A DNA stretch of 64,000 nucleotides from Cupriavidus sp. D384 (GCF_001652915.1 NZ_BBQI01000073.1:80967-144966), one strand, 5' to 3'. Shown: positions 49,578 through 58,689, counted from the first letter of the stretch. Notes: generated by a model from the sequence alone, not told the origin. Translations and numbers: made by a program.

Positions 49578-50927
49578 TTACTCGCATGGTTTTCCATTTG
49601 CAGGGGAATCCATGAGCCTTTTGAGTTCATCATGGAGCACATTCATTCGCCATTCAGAGCCAAAGAAGATCTTGAGATGCCTGGCAATCTGCACGGCAGA
49701 CGTCGATACTCCTTGGGCAAACGCGAGAGAAACAGCGTCCCTCAACGCCTGCTCCTCTGCCAGTCTCAGTTCTGCCTTGTATCTACCATGAGCAGCGACT
49801 GCTGCTGCGTACAGCTCAGGATCCATACTTTTCAACGATGGACCGGATGAGATTCCCAGGGATTTGGCAAGACCGGCGGCTGACAGTGGACTGGACTCCA
49901 AACAGGCATAGGACGCCTTTGCCTTCTCAATTGCTTCGTTCAGCTCTGGGTCGAGCCTTCGTCGTCGAAGGACATTCCGCGAAAGTGTGACCTCCTCTCG
50001 CCAAACAATCGGTCGGTACAAAGTCGGGCAAATGATACTCACTAGGCTCCTGTCCGAAGCCTTAGCCAGCGCAAGTAACATTTGCATGGTTGGTTTTCCG
50101 CGGCGCCCATGCGCCATCCCACTGATCGATGTCCGGTTTACTCCGGAGGCACAACTCAGCGACCGCGGTCCGCCCTTGGCGGCAACACACATTTCGAGGC
50201 CGCGAACAAGCCCCGCCTTTGATATTTCTGCCCCGCCAGATGCTACGGCAATCACCTCACCGATTTCCCGCGCGATGCGCACCTCCTCAGCGGACGCGGG
50301 AAGAACTTGCTCCCGGTTGCACTGCATCCGAATAGATCCACACTTTCTGCATACGCCGCGAACACATGGCGCCTCCTGCCGATTGTGAAATCTCCCCTCA
50401 ATGGGACTTCCACAGATTGCCTGCACAAGCCGCAGTCCGTGCTTCGGGCATGCTTTAACGACATCAAACTCCCACATTACCTGCCCGTAAAGCGGCGTAT
50501 CTTCGTCCGCATAACATGCTGGACAAAACCGTTCGATACGGGACACAAGGCCGGCGCCGGACAACACTGAAAGTAGCGACTGCAAACTCGCCGAGACAAT
50601 CATGTCAAGCCCCGTCAACTGTGAAAGCCGGTCTACCAACGCACGCAGTTCGATGCTTTTGGAAGAAAGCGAGTACGTCCTGCCGGTACCAACGAAAGAC
50701 CACGGTCTGCCGAGTCCCTGAGCCTCCATGTAGGGCCGCACGAAGGTTTCCACTAAACGGTACGGCACCACGCAATGAGCGAAGGCCAGTCTCCACAGGT
50801 AACTACGTAGCGACTCACAGTAGGCAGTGCCCACCCCAATCCACGGCAACCGATACAAAGTGCTAAGAGGAGGGGCGTGCGACGCACACGGGTCGATTAC
50901 TTCGACCTTGCTAGTGGCTTTTCCCAT
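49578..50927 (-). CDS. tniQ: TniQ/TnsD-family target-selection protein
   Basis: A 449-residue protein. The N-terminal TniQ domain (about 20-210) has the zinc-binding pattern FCPACYADEDTPLYG...ACPKHG and a second CRKCG pair. It is followed by a long helical C-terminal region with an HTH-like part (LSAAGLAKSLGISSGPSLK). Length is between TniQ (about 400) and TnsD (about 500), so it may bind a specific DNA target. GAGGGG precedes the ATG. Separated from tnsC by a relic of a second tniQ. Confidence 0.85.
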   Translation of the reverse strand: MGKATSKVEVIDPCASHAPPLSTLYRLPWIGVGTAYCESLRSYLWRLAFAHCVVPYRLVETFVRPYMEAQGLGRPWSFVGTGRTYSLSSKSIELRALVDRLSQLTGLDMIVSASLQSLLSVLSGAGLVSRIERFCPACYADEDTPLYGQVMWEFDVVKACPKHGLRLVQAICGSPIEGRFHNRQEAPCVRGVCRKCGSIRMQCNREQVLPASAEEVRIAREIGEVIAVASGGAEISKAGLVRGLEMCVAAKGGPRSLSCASGVNRTSISGMAHGRRGKPTMQMLLALAKASDRSLVSIICPTLYRPIVWREEVTLSRNVLRRRRLDPELNEAIEKAKASYACLESSPLSAAGLAKSLGISSGPSLKSMDPELYAAAVAAHGRYKAELRLAEEQALRDAVSLAFAQGVSTSAVQIARHLKIFFGSEWRMNVLHDELKRLMDSPANGKPCE

Positions 50928-50929
50928 TG

Positions 50930-51171
50930 CAGCCCCTCACGTGCCAACGCGCATACTCCGACTCGCTTATCACCACGAGGTTCGCCAATGGCCCACACAA
51001 GCTTGATGCCATGCTTCGGGCATGCTTGAACGACCTTAAAATCCAGGGGCACGTTCCCGGAGCACGGCGAATCCGCGCCCACATGGCAGCCGGCGCTAGA
51101 TCGCTCAGCACGAAGATCACGTTCAGTGAACTGAGACCTTCTAGTGGATTTTTCCATTTCTGCTCCTCCAA
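50930..51171 (-). pseudogene. Remnant of a second tniQ gene
   Basis: Between tnsC and tniQ a broken stretch encodes in two frames pieces of a TniQ protein: LSDLAPAAMWARIRRA in one frame, then DFKVVQACPKHGIKLVWAI in another. The second matches EFDVVKACPKHGLRLVQAI of the intact tniQ. Its first codons (MEKSTR) resemble the intact start (MGKATS). It therefore looks like a duplicated or replaced tniQ with a deletion and frameshift. No function expected. Confidence 0.65.
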
Positions 51172-52175
51172 GCATAGGCACGCATGCTCTGCTCTGCCTC
51201 GAGCCAGAGTCTTTCAAGGTCCGCGCGTTGCGGCTCTGCCATATATGAATCCATCAAAAAATCATCACTCCATTTCCCTTCGTGATCGGCCTGCATCTCG
51301 GCTGCAGATATGAGGATGGCTTTTAGAGTGCCAATCTGACCAAGAGATTGTTTTCTCAAATCCCTAGATTTCTTAGATAAATTAGGTTTATCAACCCAAG
51401 GCCATATTTCATCGTACTTCTCCAGTATGCATTTGAAGTTGTTTATCACAAGCTCTTTTCTTTCCCTAGAATCAGATTGTTCAAACACATACCTTTCAAA
51501 CATCACGTGCCTCCCTCTTCTGACATATTGATCTGATTTTCTCGCCTCCAGGGTGGCCTTTAAGTCCGTAACAATCAATAGCTTTGGACAGTGATCCTTT
51601 GCGAAATCAGCAAGTGACTTAAGCATGATTTCTTCGTCTCCGTGCAAGAGCAAATTTATAACCTCGTCCACTGTGACGAGATGAAAATCTCTATTCAAAA
51701 GCATGCTATTCACGGCGTCCCCCAGAACTTCCTCCGTTGGTGGACGTCGATTGAATTTAACGCTCAATCTGCCATCTTGATTGATAAATTTTACCTTACC
51801 ATCGATCATTGGCTCCCCCCCCTCTTTTAGCATCAGCGCACAAAATGCCTTCGGCATAATTCTCTTATTTACCTTCGCTGGCGCTGATATATATAACTGG
51901 CCGTCTTTCTTGCAAAAACTCTTCTGCCGCAAACTACCAGGCAGCACATTCTTAAGCATCTCAGATTTACCCACACCCGACACACCAGATAGACCTATTA
52001 TTGGAACCCCATTATTAGGCAACAAAAGGTGAATAATATTACCGAGTGCCGCGCTCATATTGGCATGCGATAGATTTATGTTTCCAAGCATAGCCAATTT
52101 GGTTAGGTCATCAGAATCAAACCTCTTGGGATCGCAAGCCATTGTTTTCCAGTCAACCGTTGAATCTGGTTCCAT
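51141..52175 (-). CDS. tnsC: TnsC/TniB-like AAA ATPase
   Basis: A 344-residue ATPase with Walker A GLSGVSGVGKSE (about residue 62-73), Walker B HLVTVDEV, and sensor-type LLIVTDLKATLE. In Tn7-like systems it links the target selector to the transposase. AAGGAAAA precedes the ATG; the stop of tnsAB is 12 bases upstream. Its base composition is clearly lower in GC (about 42%) than tnsAB and tniQ on either side, with many AT-rich codons, so it may have come from another donor element. Confidence 0.85.
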   Translation of the reverse strand: MEPDSTVDWKTMACDPKRFDSDDLTKLAMLGNINLSHANMSAALGNIIHLLLPNNGVPIIGLSGVSGVGKSEMLKNVLPGSLRQKSFCKKDGQLYISAPAKVNKRIMPKAFCALMLKEGGEPMIDGKVKFINQDGRLSVKFNRRPPTEEVLGDAVNSMLLNRDFHLVTVDEVINLLLHGDEEIMLKSLADFAKDHCPKLLIVTDLKATLEARKSDQYVRRGRHVMFERYVFEQSDSRERKELVINNFKCILEKYDEIWPWVDKPNLSKKSRDLRKQSLGQIGTLKAILISAAEMQADHEGKWSDDFLMDSYMAEPQRADLERLWLEAEQSMRAYAWRSRNGKIH

Positions 52176-52187
52176 TTTTCCTTGCTC

Positions 52188-54959
52188 TCAAAATAAGCTG
52201 GGGACGTTATCGAAGTTAACCCCGCGTAGGCCGACAGGAGCGGGGTCCAGAACCGTCGGACTTGGCTCATCGACATCCTGATCCTCAATATCAAGCTCGT
52301 TATTCGAATCCTTTGCTTCATCTTCTGACTCCTCGTTCGTCTCGGTGGATGCGAAGGGATAATGGCGTGCAGCGTCAACCTGTGCCCTCATGATCGCCTC
52401 CGCTACCTTCGGATCAATAACTTCTATCGTGCCGTTCACAGCATCTACTCGGGGTATCATTCCGTTTCCTGAATAGAGGCGCCTGAGCTCCTCCTCTCGC
52501 ATACCGATAACCGGGTCAAAATGGCGGGCCTCGAGACCTAAAACATCATGAAGTTCTGACGGCTTTAGTGCCGAACGCTGCGCCAACCGACCCGCTTCTT
52601 CATGAAACTGCCGGATAGCCTGCTCCATCTGATATGACGTCCGCCCAGGAAACGGGTTAATGTCCGATGCCGTTGCGACAAGCATGCGCCTCTTGTATTC
52701 GACGTAGACGACATCAGCGTTGAAGCGCTCAATGCGAACCGCCGCTTTGGCATCGCGCTTGGCGGTAGCGAATGCTTCATGTTGGTACCACCTGTAACCT
52801 ACCCAGACACCGCGACGGCTATCAACACTGTGTATGGGTCGCACAGGGTATGGCGCCGTGTCGATCAAAAATTGTTCATCGTACGAAACAGCCAAGAATG
52901 GCTGTCGGCCATGGCGCAAGAACAACTCTGTCTCGTATTCCTCAGGCGTCAAACCTAGCGCCGGATGCTTATCGTTGCTGTATTTTCTGACTAAGTAATA
53001 CTGCTCGTAACGGCGGTAGAGACTCACAACCGTCTCGCGCGCCTTAGATTTTGGCGACGGATGCCCGTTGTAGGCACGCACATCGTCTTTAAGATGAGAC
53101 GTACTCCCTGGCAGCAGAACATCAACCTGGAGTTCGCGAGCTTTGTTCGTTGCTTCAATGGGCGCTCCCTGCCTTGGATTTCTCTTTGCACGTCGGATCA
53201 CGGTCATTTCATGATCCTTGAAGAACCGCATCGTCGCCTGCGACCGCAAGTTGATTCCGCCATCCACGATCACGTACTTAGGCAATCTCCCCCATCTACG
53301 GACATAATCGCGCAGGACCATCAACACGCACTCCGCATTGGCACTCCCAAACGAAAGGTAGATGGCTCGCGCGCAATGAATACAAGCGTCATGGGCTATC
53401 GTTATAAGCGGTCTTTTGAGATTCATGCCTGTCGGTCCGACCACCTCGACATCTGCCGGAGTGTGATCGATATGCACGAATTGATGCGGAAGCCATCCAT
53501 TTGGCAGACGCCCCGAGTTCAGAACCGTGGCGATTGGTGTCATTGCCAGCGCCGCTCGACTGCCGTGTTGACGGACTAGGTTGCGATATCGATGTACACG
53601 AATTCGAAAGGTTGCCATGCTGAATGTTGGCAACCCTTTCTTCTCGCAATAGCGCACATACGAATCAAACGCACCTTTGATTGAAATCCTAGGACCTAAA
53701 TGGATGACATGAAGAATGAACCTCCGAGCAAGGGCTTCTAGCGCTGGCCGGCGAGGCTCCCGATTGCCGCGATCGCGCTCCCGCGTCGCCAGCGCAGCGA
53801 CAGCTTCGGCGGTTGTACTTGCATTCCTGACGCTAGCGCGATACCGGCGCATTTGCCTGTCCGACCGTATTGAGGTACCCGTTCGGACAGCGTTCAGCTT
53901 ATGAGATGCATCCATTTCCTCAGCTTCGGTGAGCAAACGGTACTCGTGCCGAAGTGACTCGCGGACGCCGCCGTCCAAATCTACGATGCTTCTTGCGCTT
54001 GCAGCCGCTACGACGGTAAGCGGCAGTTCCAACCTTGCATCGCCCTTACCACGCAACTTGACGCGGTCCCCATAGACGCCTTCTACACGGTAGGTTGCGC
54101 CATCAAACGGAATGAGGGAGTTGACCCAAACATTTTCCGGCTGCGCGAAAGGTAAGAGATCCTGGTTCCGCACGTCAGGCCCAAATATCCTCATATCCTC
54201 GGCGTTGCGATAGAGATGGAAGCTGTCAGTCCCGTCTAGCCGTTCGTGAACCAAATCGCAGTCCAGTTGGCCTTGAAAAATTGCAGTGCGCACGTCGTCC
54301 GCATCGAAATCAAAACCTTCCTGGAGCTGTCTCAACGTGAGGACGACCTCTCTATCAAGGACGTCGCGCAACGCGCGGCAAACAGAAGCGTCCAGCGGCT
54401 CCTTCTTTGAGTAGCGTGAGAGGTCGTCAAGGTTCATGGTCAGAATATGCTGACGTTGAATCTCGACCTGGCTGCGGGTCTGATGATGAATACGTAGCAA
54501 AGCGTAATACTTCTCTGCTGGGCGCCAATGCCAGCTATAGTCTTGGTCTTTGTAGAAGTTTGGCGATTTCCCCCGCAGCTCCTCGAGGTCGCCCTCTGTC
54601 CTCCAAGATTGAACAAAGACGCCATCCTCCCGGATCAGCATTACGCTCGGCGCATCATTCACATAGGTGGCAAGGCGTCCGTCCTCACGATACACGGGGA
54701 TTTCGAGACTAAATGGCTGAAAATAATATTCGAGAACTTGAGGATCATGTTCGAACAGAATTGCTAGGGGTAGCCCGACATTTCTGCCCGGTGCCGCCAC
54801 AACCCCGCCCATCTTTCTGCTGGGCATATACCCAACACAACCGATTGTGTCTCGGGACAATTTGTCCTGACGCTTACGCCGAACACCCTCGACAAGATAT
54901 CGGCCATCCAACGGCATGTTCCACTTGGATAAAAGGATATTAAGGGCGCTGTCGTCCAT
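52188..54959 (-). CDS. tnsB: Fused TnsA-TnsB transposase, TnsA active site degenerate
   Basis: A 923-residue protein from ATG 54959 (GGGAG upstream; an ATG at 54977 is alternative). The N-terminal part (about 35-190) matches the TnsA layout (HDPQVLEYYFQP and a following strand-rich block) but lacks the expected catalytic Glu (GLPLAILFEHDP) and Lys (VFVQSWRTEG); only an Asp (YVNDAP) may remain. The C-terminal part is a TnsB/TniA integrase with the DDE residues D498 (HIDHT), D566 (IVDGG) and E602 (APIEAT), 67 and 35 residues apart as usual. The tail is acidic, probably for TnsC contact. Confidence 0.85.
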   Translation of the reverse strand: MDDSALNILLSKWNMPLDGRYLVEGVRRKRQDKLSRDTIGCVGYMPSRKMGGVVAAPGRNVGLPLAILFEHDPQVLEYYFQPFSLEIPVYREDGRLATYVNDAPSVMLIREDGVFVQSWRTEGDLEELRGKSPNFYKDQDYSWHWRPAEKYYALLRIHHQTRSQVEIQRQHILTMNLDDLSRYSKKEPLDASVCRALRDVLDREVVLTLRQLQEGFDFDADDVRTAIFQGQLDCDLVHERLDGTDSFHLYRNAEDMRIFGPDVRNQDLLPFAQPENVWVNSLIPFDGATYRVEGVYGDRVKLRGKGDARLELPLTVVAAASARSIVDLDGGVRESLRHEYRLLTEAEEMDASHKLNAVRTGTSIRSDRQMRRYRASVRNASTTAEAVAALATRERDRGNREPRRPALEALARRFILHVIHLGPRISIKGAFDSYVRYCEKKGLPTFSMATFRIRVHRYRNLVRQHGSRAALAMTPIATVLNSGRLPNGWLPHQFVHIDHTPADVEVVGPTGMNLKRPLITIAHDACIHCARAIYLSFGSANAECVLMVLRDYVRRWGRLPKYVIVDGGINLRSQATMRFFKDHEMTVIRRAKRNPRQGAPIEATNKARELQVDVLLPGSTSHLKDDVRAYNGHPSPKSKARETVVSLYRRYEQYYLVRKYSNDKHPALGLTPEEYETELFLRHGRQPFLAVSYDEQFLIDTAPYPVRPIHSVDSRRGVWVGYRWYQHEAFATAKRDAKAAVRIERFNADVVYVEYKRRMLVATASDINPFPGRTSYQMEQAIRQFHEEAGRLAQRSALKPSELHDVLGLEARHFDPVIGMREEELRRLYSGNGMIPRVDAVNGTIEVIDPKVAEAIMRAQVDAARHYPFASTETNEESEDEAKDSNNELDIEDQDVDEPSPTVLDPAPVGLRGVNFDNVPSLF

Positions 54960-55140
54960 GATTGCTCCCAGAATCATCGAGCAATGCGTTCAAGCATGCA
55001 CTGCTACACGAGGCAATTCCGTACGGAGAAGAGGGGCTCCCCGGCAAGACTCGAGAGCACACCCTTACCGATGCCATTCAGATCTCTCGATGACAGTGGG
55101 CCATGCGCCCTCGCTGTTCGTAAGGCGCATCTAGTGCCGA

Positions 55141-55674
55141 CTAAGTATGCCTGGCACCCCGATACCCAGACGCCGCCCCGCCCCGGGCGACTACATCCGG
55201 CCAATGCACGTCGCATCGCTCCACGCGAGGTAGTGTTGAATCGACCATCGAACTCTTCGAACATTTGGATCGCCAGGTAAGCTCGATCTGCGAAACCCAA
55301 TCTTGACGGCCGATAGCTTCGTCAACCTGATGAGCCCGAATCCGGTCCGTCCACGAATCAACTACGGTTGTCGCGCGTGGCCTGCGAGCTACGCTGCGTC
55401 CTCGCAACTCAATCTGATGTAACTCGCAAAACCGCACCGCCTCTGCAGATGTCATCCGTCCGTTCCGCGGTAGATCACCGCTCAGCGATGCCAGACTAGT
55501 GCGATTCGGATGCAGTTCGACATCAATTCCAAGTGGCCCCACGTGGCGCCCGATCTCTTCCTTGGAATCAACGTATTGTTGTGGCCGGTTGGGCCAGTCG
55601 AAGATCTCTCCGTGTCGGTGTAAGTCCAATCCTGCATTTAGATCGGGGGGAACAGTTGATTCCCTCCCTATCAA
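55141..55674 (-). CDS. Unrecognised ORF, probable 3' part of a frameshifted gene
   Basis: A 177-residue frame without a ribosome-binding site, starting with TTG right after a run of eight C (plus strand, 55683-55690). Read through the run in this frame the upstream ORF 55568-56080 would continue smoothly (HPGG then ATYLIGREST...), so the two are probably one gene split by a +1/-1 frameshift or a sequencing error in the homopolymer. The protein is basic and has no motif that I recognise. Confidence 0.5.
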   Translation of the reverse strand: MIGRESTVPPDLNAGLDLHRHGEIFDWPNRPQQYVDSKEEIGRHVGPLGIDVELHPNRTSLASLSGDLPRNGRMTSAEAVRFCELHQIELRGRSVARRPRATTVVDSWTDRIRAHQVDEAIGRQDWVSQIELTWRSKCSKSSMVDSTLPRVERCDVHWPDVVARGGAASGYRGARHT

Positions 55675-56080
55675 GTAAGTTGCCCCCCCCTGGATGCCAC
55701 GGCTCGCCCGTCTGTTCCATTAGCGCTACAAAAGACCAAGATAGCCGCCTTCGTAGCGGATTCAGGATGGGCCCCCGCAGCATTGCGGCGACTCGGTTCG
55801 ACTTTCCAACGCCCTCGATACGATATCGAGCGAACCCTGCCGCCAGATTCAACGATTGGCCGTCGGGTCCGTAGGGACCTGTGGACATCGCCCCAAAGTT
55901 CCCATCCCAGAGGGCGCATGTTATGAGCATCAGTCGTCGAAGTAGGCTCGCAAACTCGGAAGGCCCTGGCGCGGACATCCAACGTACGCCAGGGAAACAT
56001 TCCTGGACGGCAATGGTCAATTTTGAATGCGCAACAGGTGTCCCTATCCACTGAATCTGAGGATTTCTTAACGCATGCAT
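55568..56080 (-). CDS. Unrecognised ORF upstream of tnsAB
   Basis: A 170-residue frame with a very good AAGGAG site six bases before the ATG at 56080, three bases after the stop of the preceding small ORF. The middle part (DGNFGAMSTGPYGPDGQSLNLAAGFARYRIEGVGKSNRV) looks like a folded domain, but I cannot name it. Beyond the eight-base homopolymer the reading probably continues in the frame of 55141-55674. Same strand as the tns genes; may be cargo. Confidence 0.55.
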   Translation of the reverse strand: MHALRNPQIQWIGTPVAHSKLTIAVQECFPGVRWMSAPGPSEFASLLRRLMLITCALWDGNFGAMSTGPYGPDGQSLNLAAGFARYRIEGVGKSNRVAAMLRGPILNPLRRRLSWSFVALMEQTGEPWHPGGGNLLDREGINCSPRSKCRIGLTPTRRDLRLAQPATTIR

Positions 56081-56083
56081 GGC

Positions 56084-56350
56084 TCAGCTCCTTCGAGGTG
56101 CGACTGCTTTCAGATACGGTGGCAACCCGCTCGTCATTTGAAGATTGCAACGTACGATTTGTCTCGTTGCATCGTCTGTGACGACTACGAGCCGCGGCCG
56201 ATGCTGTTGACGTCGCGCCCCATCCACGACGACAACATCAAACTCAGTGGCATCGAAGGAAACTTGACCGGTTCCGCCCAACGGTTCCCAAGGATCCGTG
56301 GAAGAACGGGAGCGTCTACGACTTGACTTTCTCTTCCCTTGCATCGCCAT
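56084..56350 (-). CDS. Small basic ORF, 88 aa
   Basis: An 88-residue frame from ATG 56350 with TTGGAGAAATC upstream. It has a highly basic N-terminus (GKRKSSRRRSRS) and then a segment (FDATEFDVVVVD...RPRLVVVTDDATRQIV) that is reminiscent of the first-Asp region of TniA/TnsB integrases, so it could be a fragment of one. It is too short for a transposase and overlaps no other domain. Its stop is 3 bases before the next gene start, indicating translational coupling. Confidence 0.5.
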   Translation of the reverse strand: MAMQGKRKSSRRRSRSSTDPWEPLGGTGQVSFDATEFDVVVVDGARRQQHRPRLVVVTDDATRQIVRCNLQMTSGLPPYLKAVAPRRS

Positions 56351-56730
56351 GATTTCTCCAACTCTCTCTGATACCCACGCTACCGCTGTTCGATACATGT
56401 GGTTTCCATGGTCTAGAAACTCACGTTCCTATCGCCTGCCTCTGGGCTGTCGGAACTCGAACCACTTCACGGCATCCCAACGATTCGGACTGAACCATAG
56501 GTCACGTAAATTTTTTTTCAAGAATTATCTAATAAACCTGAACAATGAGGTTCGACTAATCGTCCTCGGAATGTGGCATCAATAGAACATTGATTACGAC
56601 GTAACATGTCAACTTCACTCACTCTGTATCATCGTCCTGTGATTTTTCATTAATGCTAATTTACGTTATACAAAATCGTCCATATGATAGTTTCACACTA
56701 AATATATGCTTATTTTTGTTCTAGTTAACT
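56351..56730. other. AT-rich gap with three ATCGTCC repeats
   Basis: About 380 bases with far lower GC than the surroundings and no supported gene. ATCGTCC occurs at 56559-56565, 56631-56637 and 56675-56681. Regularly repeated short motifs in such a gap may be transposase-binding sites of an element end or regulator sites of the recombinase or small ORF. Confidence 0.4.
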
Positions 56731-58599
56731 TTAGAAAAGTCCCGTCCGTTCCAGCTCTTGAGCGCGACGTTCGGCCTCTGCGCGTACGTAGACCGATGTG
56801 GTAGCGAGCGATGCGTGGCCCAACTGGCTCTGCACAACATCCAACGCGACGCCATGCGCAACAGCGTGGTTGCCAAAGGAATGGCGCAACCAGTGCGCCG
56901 AAGCGCTAGCAAGACGCCGCGCACCTTCTGGGTCATCGCTCTCCATCGCACGTGCTGTATCTGCAAAGAACCTCTTGAAAATGGCGTGGAGCTGTTCGAC
57001 TGACAGGCTCCCCACGTTTCCGTCAGGCTTCACACGACCAATCAAAGGTGTTGCTGGATGCAGACGCGCAAAGTCGTCTGTCAGACCTCGGTTCTTCAGG
57101 TAACGCGTCAGGAGCCAAATGACTGAATGGGAGACGTGAACTTCCCGCTCAATCGTCCCTTTCCCAACAAACACCAGAGTCCAGGTTCCGCGCGGATCAT
57201 CTGGATGGTCGTGATGCACAAGCTGGCCTACGGTGGCTCTCGCTTGCTCAGAGATTCGCAGACCCGTTGCATAGGCAAGGTGCAGCATGAACTGAAGCCG
57301 CATGCTTCGCGGATCGTCCGCCGGCAGCTCTGCTGCATGTCGTTTAATGAACGCCCATTGCGACCTCGTGAAGCTTCGCGAGATTTGGATTCTCGTGTGG
57401 GCTGTCTTCGGCTTCGGCAGCAAAGCGAATGGGTTGTATCGGAGATAGTGAGCGTCGACTAACCAATGACATAGACTGCTCACCACCGTGTAGCTTTGGC
57501 GGATGCTCGTTGGTGACAGGGAGCCCGCGAACGGTCTCCAGTCATATCGAAAACGTGGCACGCCACGCGGACCGACCCAACGTTCTGCTGGCTGAGGGTC
57601 GGCAAGGAAGTCGAGGAATGCGGAGCAATCTTCCACGGTCAGGTCGGATAGCGCCTTCCCTCGTTCGAACACAGCCCACAGCAGCAAGCGTTCTGCATGG
57701 CAGCGGTAGGTCTTCCATGTCGCGCCCTGCTCTGGGCCATGCACACCGAGCCAAGCTCGTATAGCACCCAAATCATTTTGAGCGGCCGTTCTCGCTGGCG
57801 TCCCGCGCGGCGGACGGTTATGACCATCACTGCCATCGTATGATGCCGGCAATAGAAGTGACTCCAAGGGAGCGACCATAGTGGCAGCCGGCCGTAGGCT
57901 GCCCAGCGTTTCGCGCGAAGCTTCTCTGCGCGAAACCAGCGCGGCAGGCGGTATGTCGCCCAACGAAGACCCGGCGTCCACCAGCCAAGCTGTCAGCCGC
58001 CGCCCCGTAGCCGGTCCAATGCCGTGCGCGAGGGTGTACCAGCGAGGCCCGCGCAACACAACCTGTTGCTTCAAGTCCTGCAGGGTTGGTAATCCAGCGC
58101 GAGTAAGCCGCGCAGCCACCGCCGGCGAAAACCAGGCCGCCACGGAATCCTCGGGGGCTGGCGTCCTGGTCAAGTACGGCCGCACAAGGTCAAGCGCTAC
58201 CAGTTGCCGGGCGCGTCGCTTTCGCTGAACGCCGCCATGCTCGCCCGCAACCGAGAACAACTCCTGCCAGGAGGCTTCATCGAGCAAACCGCCATGCTCA
58301 TCGGCTGCTTCCGAACCGGTGCGCTCGGATTGCAGGCGTCGAACGCCGCGAAGCAGTTCCGCTTCTATCACCCGCAGCTCAGCGGCCGCCGCTCGCCGGT
58401 CGGCCCCGGTCCCCAAGTAGCGCGCGCCAAGGTCCGCGAGGTCCAAACCCTCAACTACGCCCTTGTAGAACGCGAAGTGCTGTGCACCCAGATATCTCAC
58501 AGGAGGAATTGGTGCCCCCGGGCCCCGACGACGCGCGGCTGGCGCGAGGCCCGTCTCCTCGCCGGCCGTTCCTTTCTCCGCTGGCTTTTTGCTTGCCAT
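56731..58599 (-). CDS. Large tyrosine recombinase/integrase with extra N-terminal domain
   Basis: A 622-residue site-specific recombinase from ATG 58599 (GAAGGAGAGG upstream). The catalytic domain is complete: R448 (TGLRISE), K480, H569 and R572 (AHWLRHS), H595 (LGHAS) and nucleophile Y604 (TSVYVRAE). About 250 N-terminal residues precede the core-binding domain; they include a helix-hairpin-helix-like part (HGIGPATGRRLTAWL) and resemble the DUF3701 integrase N-terminal domain. Such long integrases occur on mobile elements of Burkholderiales. It could integrate an island, or resolve cointegrates of the adjacent tns element. Confidence 0.88.
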   Translation of the reverse strand: MASKKPAEKGTAGEETGLAPAARRRGPGAPIPPVRYLGAQHFAFYKGVVEGLDLADLGARYLGTGADRRAAAAELRVIEAELLRGVRRLQSERTGSEAADEHGGLLDEASWQELFSVAGEHGGVQRKRRARQLVALDLVRPYLTRTPAPEDSVAAWFSPAVAARLTRAGLPTLQDLKQQVVLRGPRWYTLAHGIGPATGRRLTAWLVDAGSSLGDIPPAALVSRREASRETLGSLRPAATMVAPLESLLLPASYDGSDGHNRPPRGTPARTAAQNDLGAIRAWLGVHGPEQGATWKTYRCHAERLLLWAVFERGKALSDLTVEDCSAFLDFLADPQPAERWVGPRGVPRFRYDWRPFAGSLSPTSIRQSYTVVSSLCHWLVDAHYLRYNPFALLPKPKTAHTRIQISRSFTRSQWAFIKRHAAELPADDPRSMRLQFMLHLAYATGLRISEQARATVGQLVHHDHPDDPRGTWTLVFVGKGTIEREVHVSHSVIWLLTRYLKNRGLTDDFARLHPATPLIGRVKPDGNVGSLSVEQLHAIFKRFFADTARAMESDDPEGARRLASASAHWLRHSFGNHAVAHGVALDVVQSQLGHASLATTSVYVRAEAERRAQELERTGLF

Positions 58600-58665
58600 G
58601 CCGCGCCCTCTCCTTCGCATCAACGACATCGGGACGCGCGCCGGGCTTCCTGCCGCAGCCGCTTA

Positions 58666-58689
58666 TCCAGATATCTGCTGATATCTTGA
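58666..58689. repeat. Inverted repeat upstream of the recombinase gene
   Basis: TCCAGATATC-TGCT-GATATCTTGA, ten-base arms with one mismatch, 67 bases upstream of the recombinase start. It resembles an operator or a short crossover site for a tyrosine recombinase. The 419-base gap holds no gene. Confidence 0.5.

Larger units (their letters stand above)
49578..54959 (-). mobile_element. Tn7-like transposition module (tnsAB-tnsC-tniQ)
   Basis: Three genes on one strand encode the DDE transposase with a TnsA-like fusion, the AAA regulator and the TniQ target selector, in the tnsAB, tnsC, tniQ order of Tn7-like elements. The ends were not identified. The left end should lie between 49394 and 49577, because tniQ stops near the host-like gene; the right end lies upstream of tnsAB, possibly in the AT-rich stretch 56400-56730 or further right if cargo is included. 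No CRISPR array or cas gene was found, so target choice should rest on TniQ. Confidence 0.8.

Noticed and set aside
55671..56150. 159-aa minus-strand frame
   Set aside because: Overlaps the better-supported frame 55568-56080 that has an ideal AAGGAG site; this one has none.
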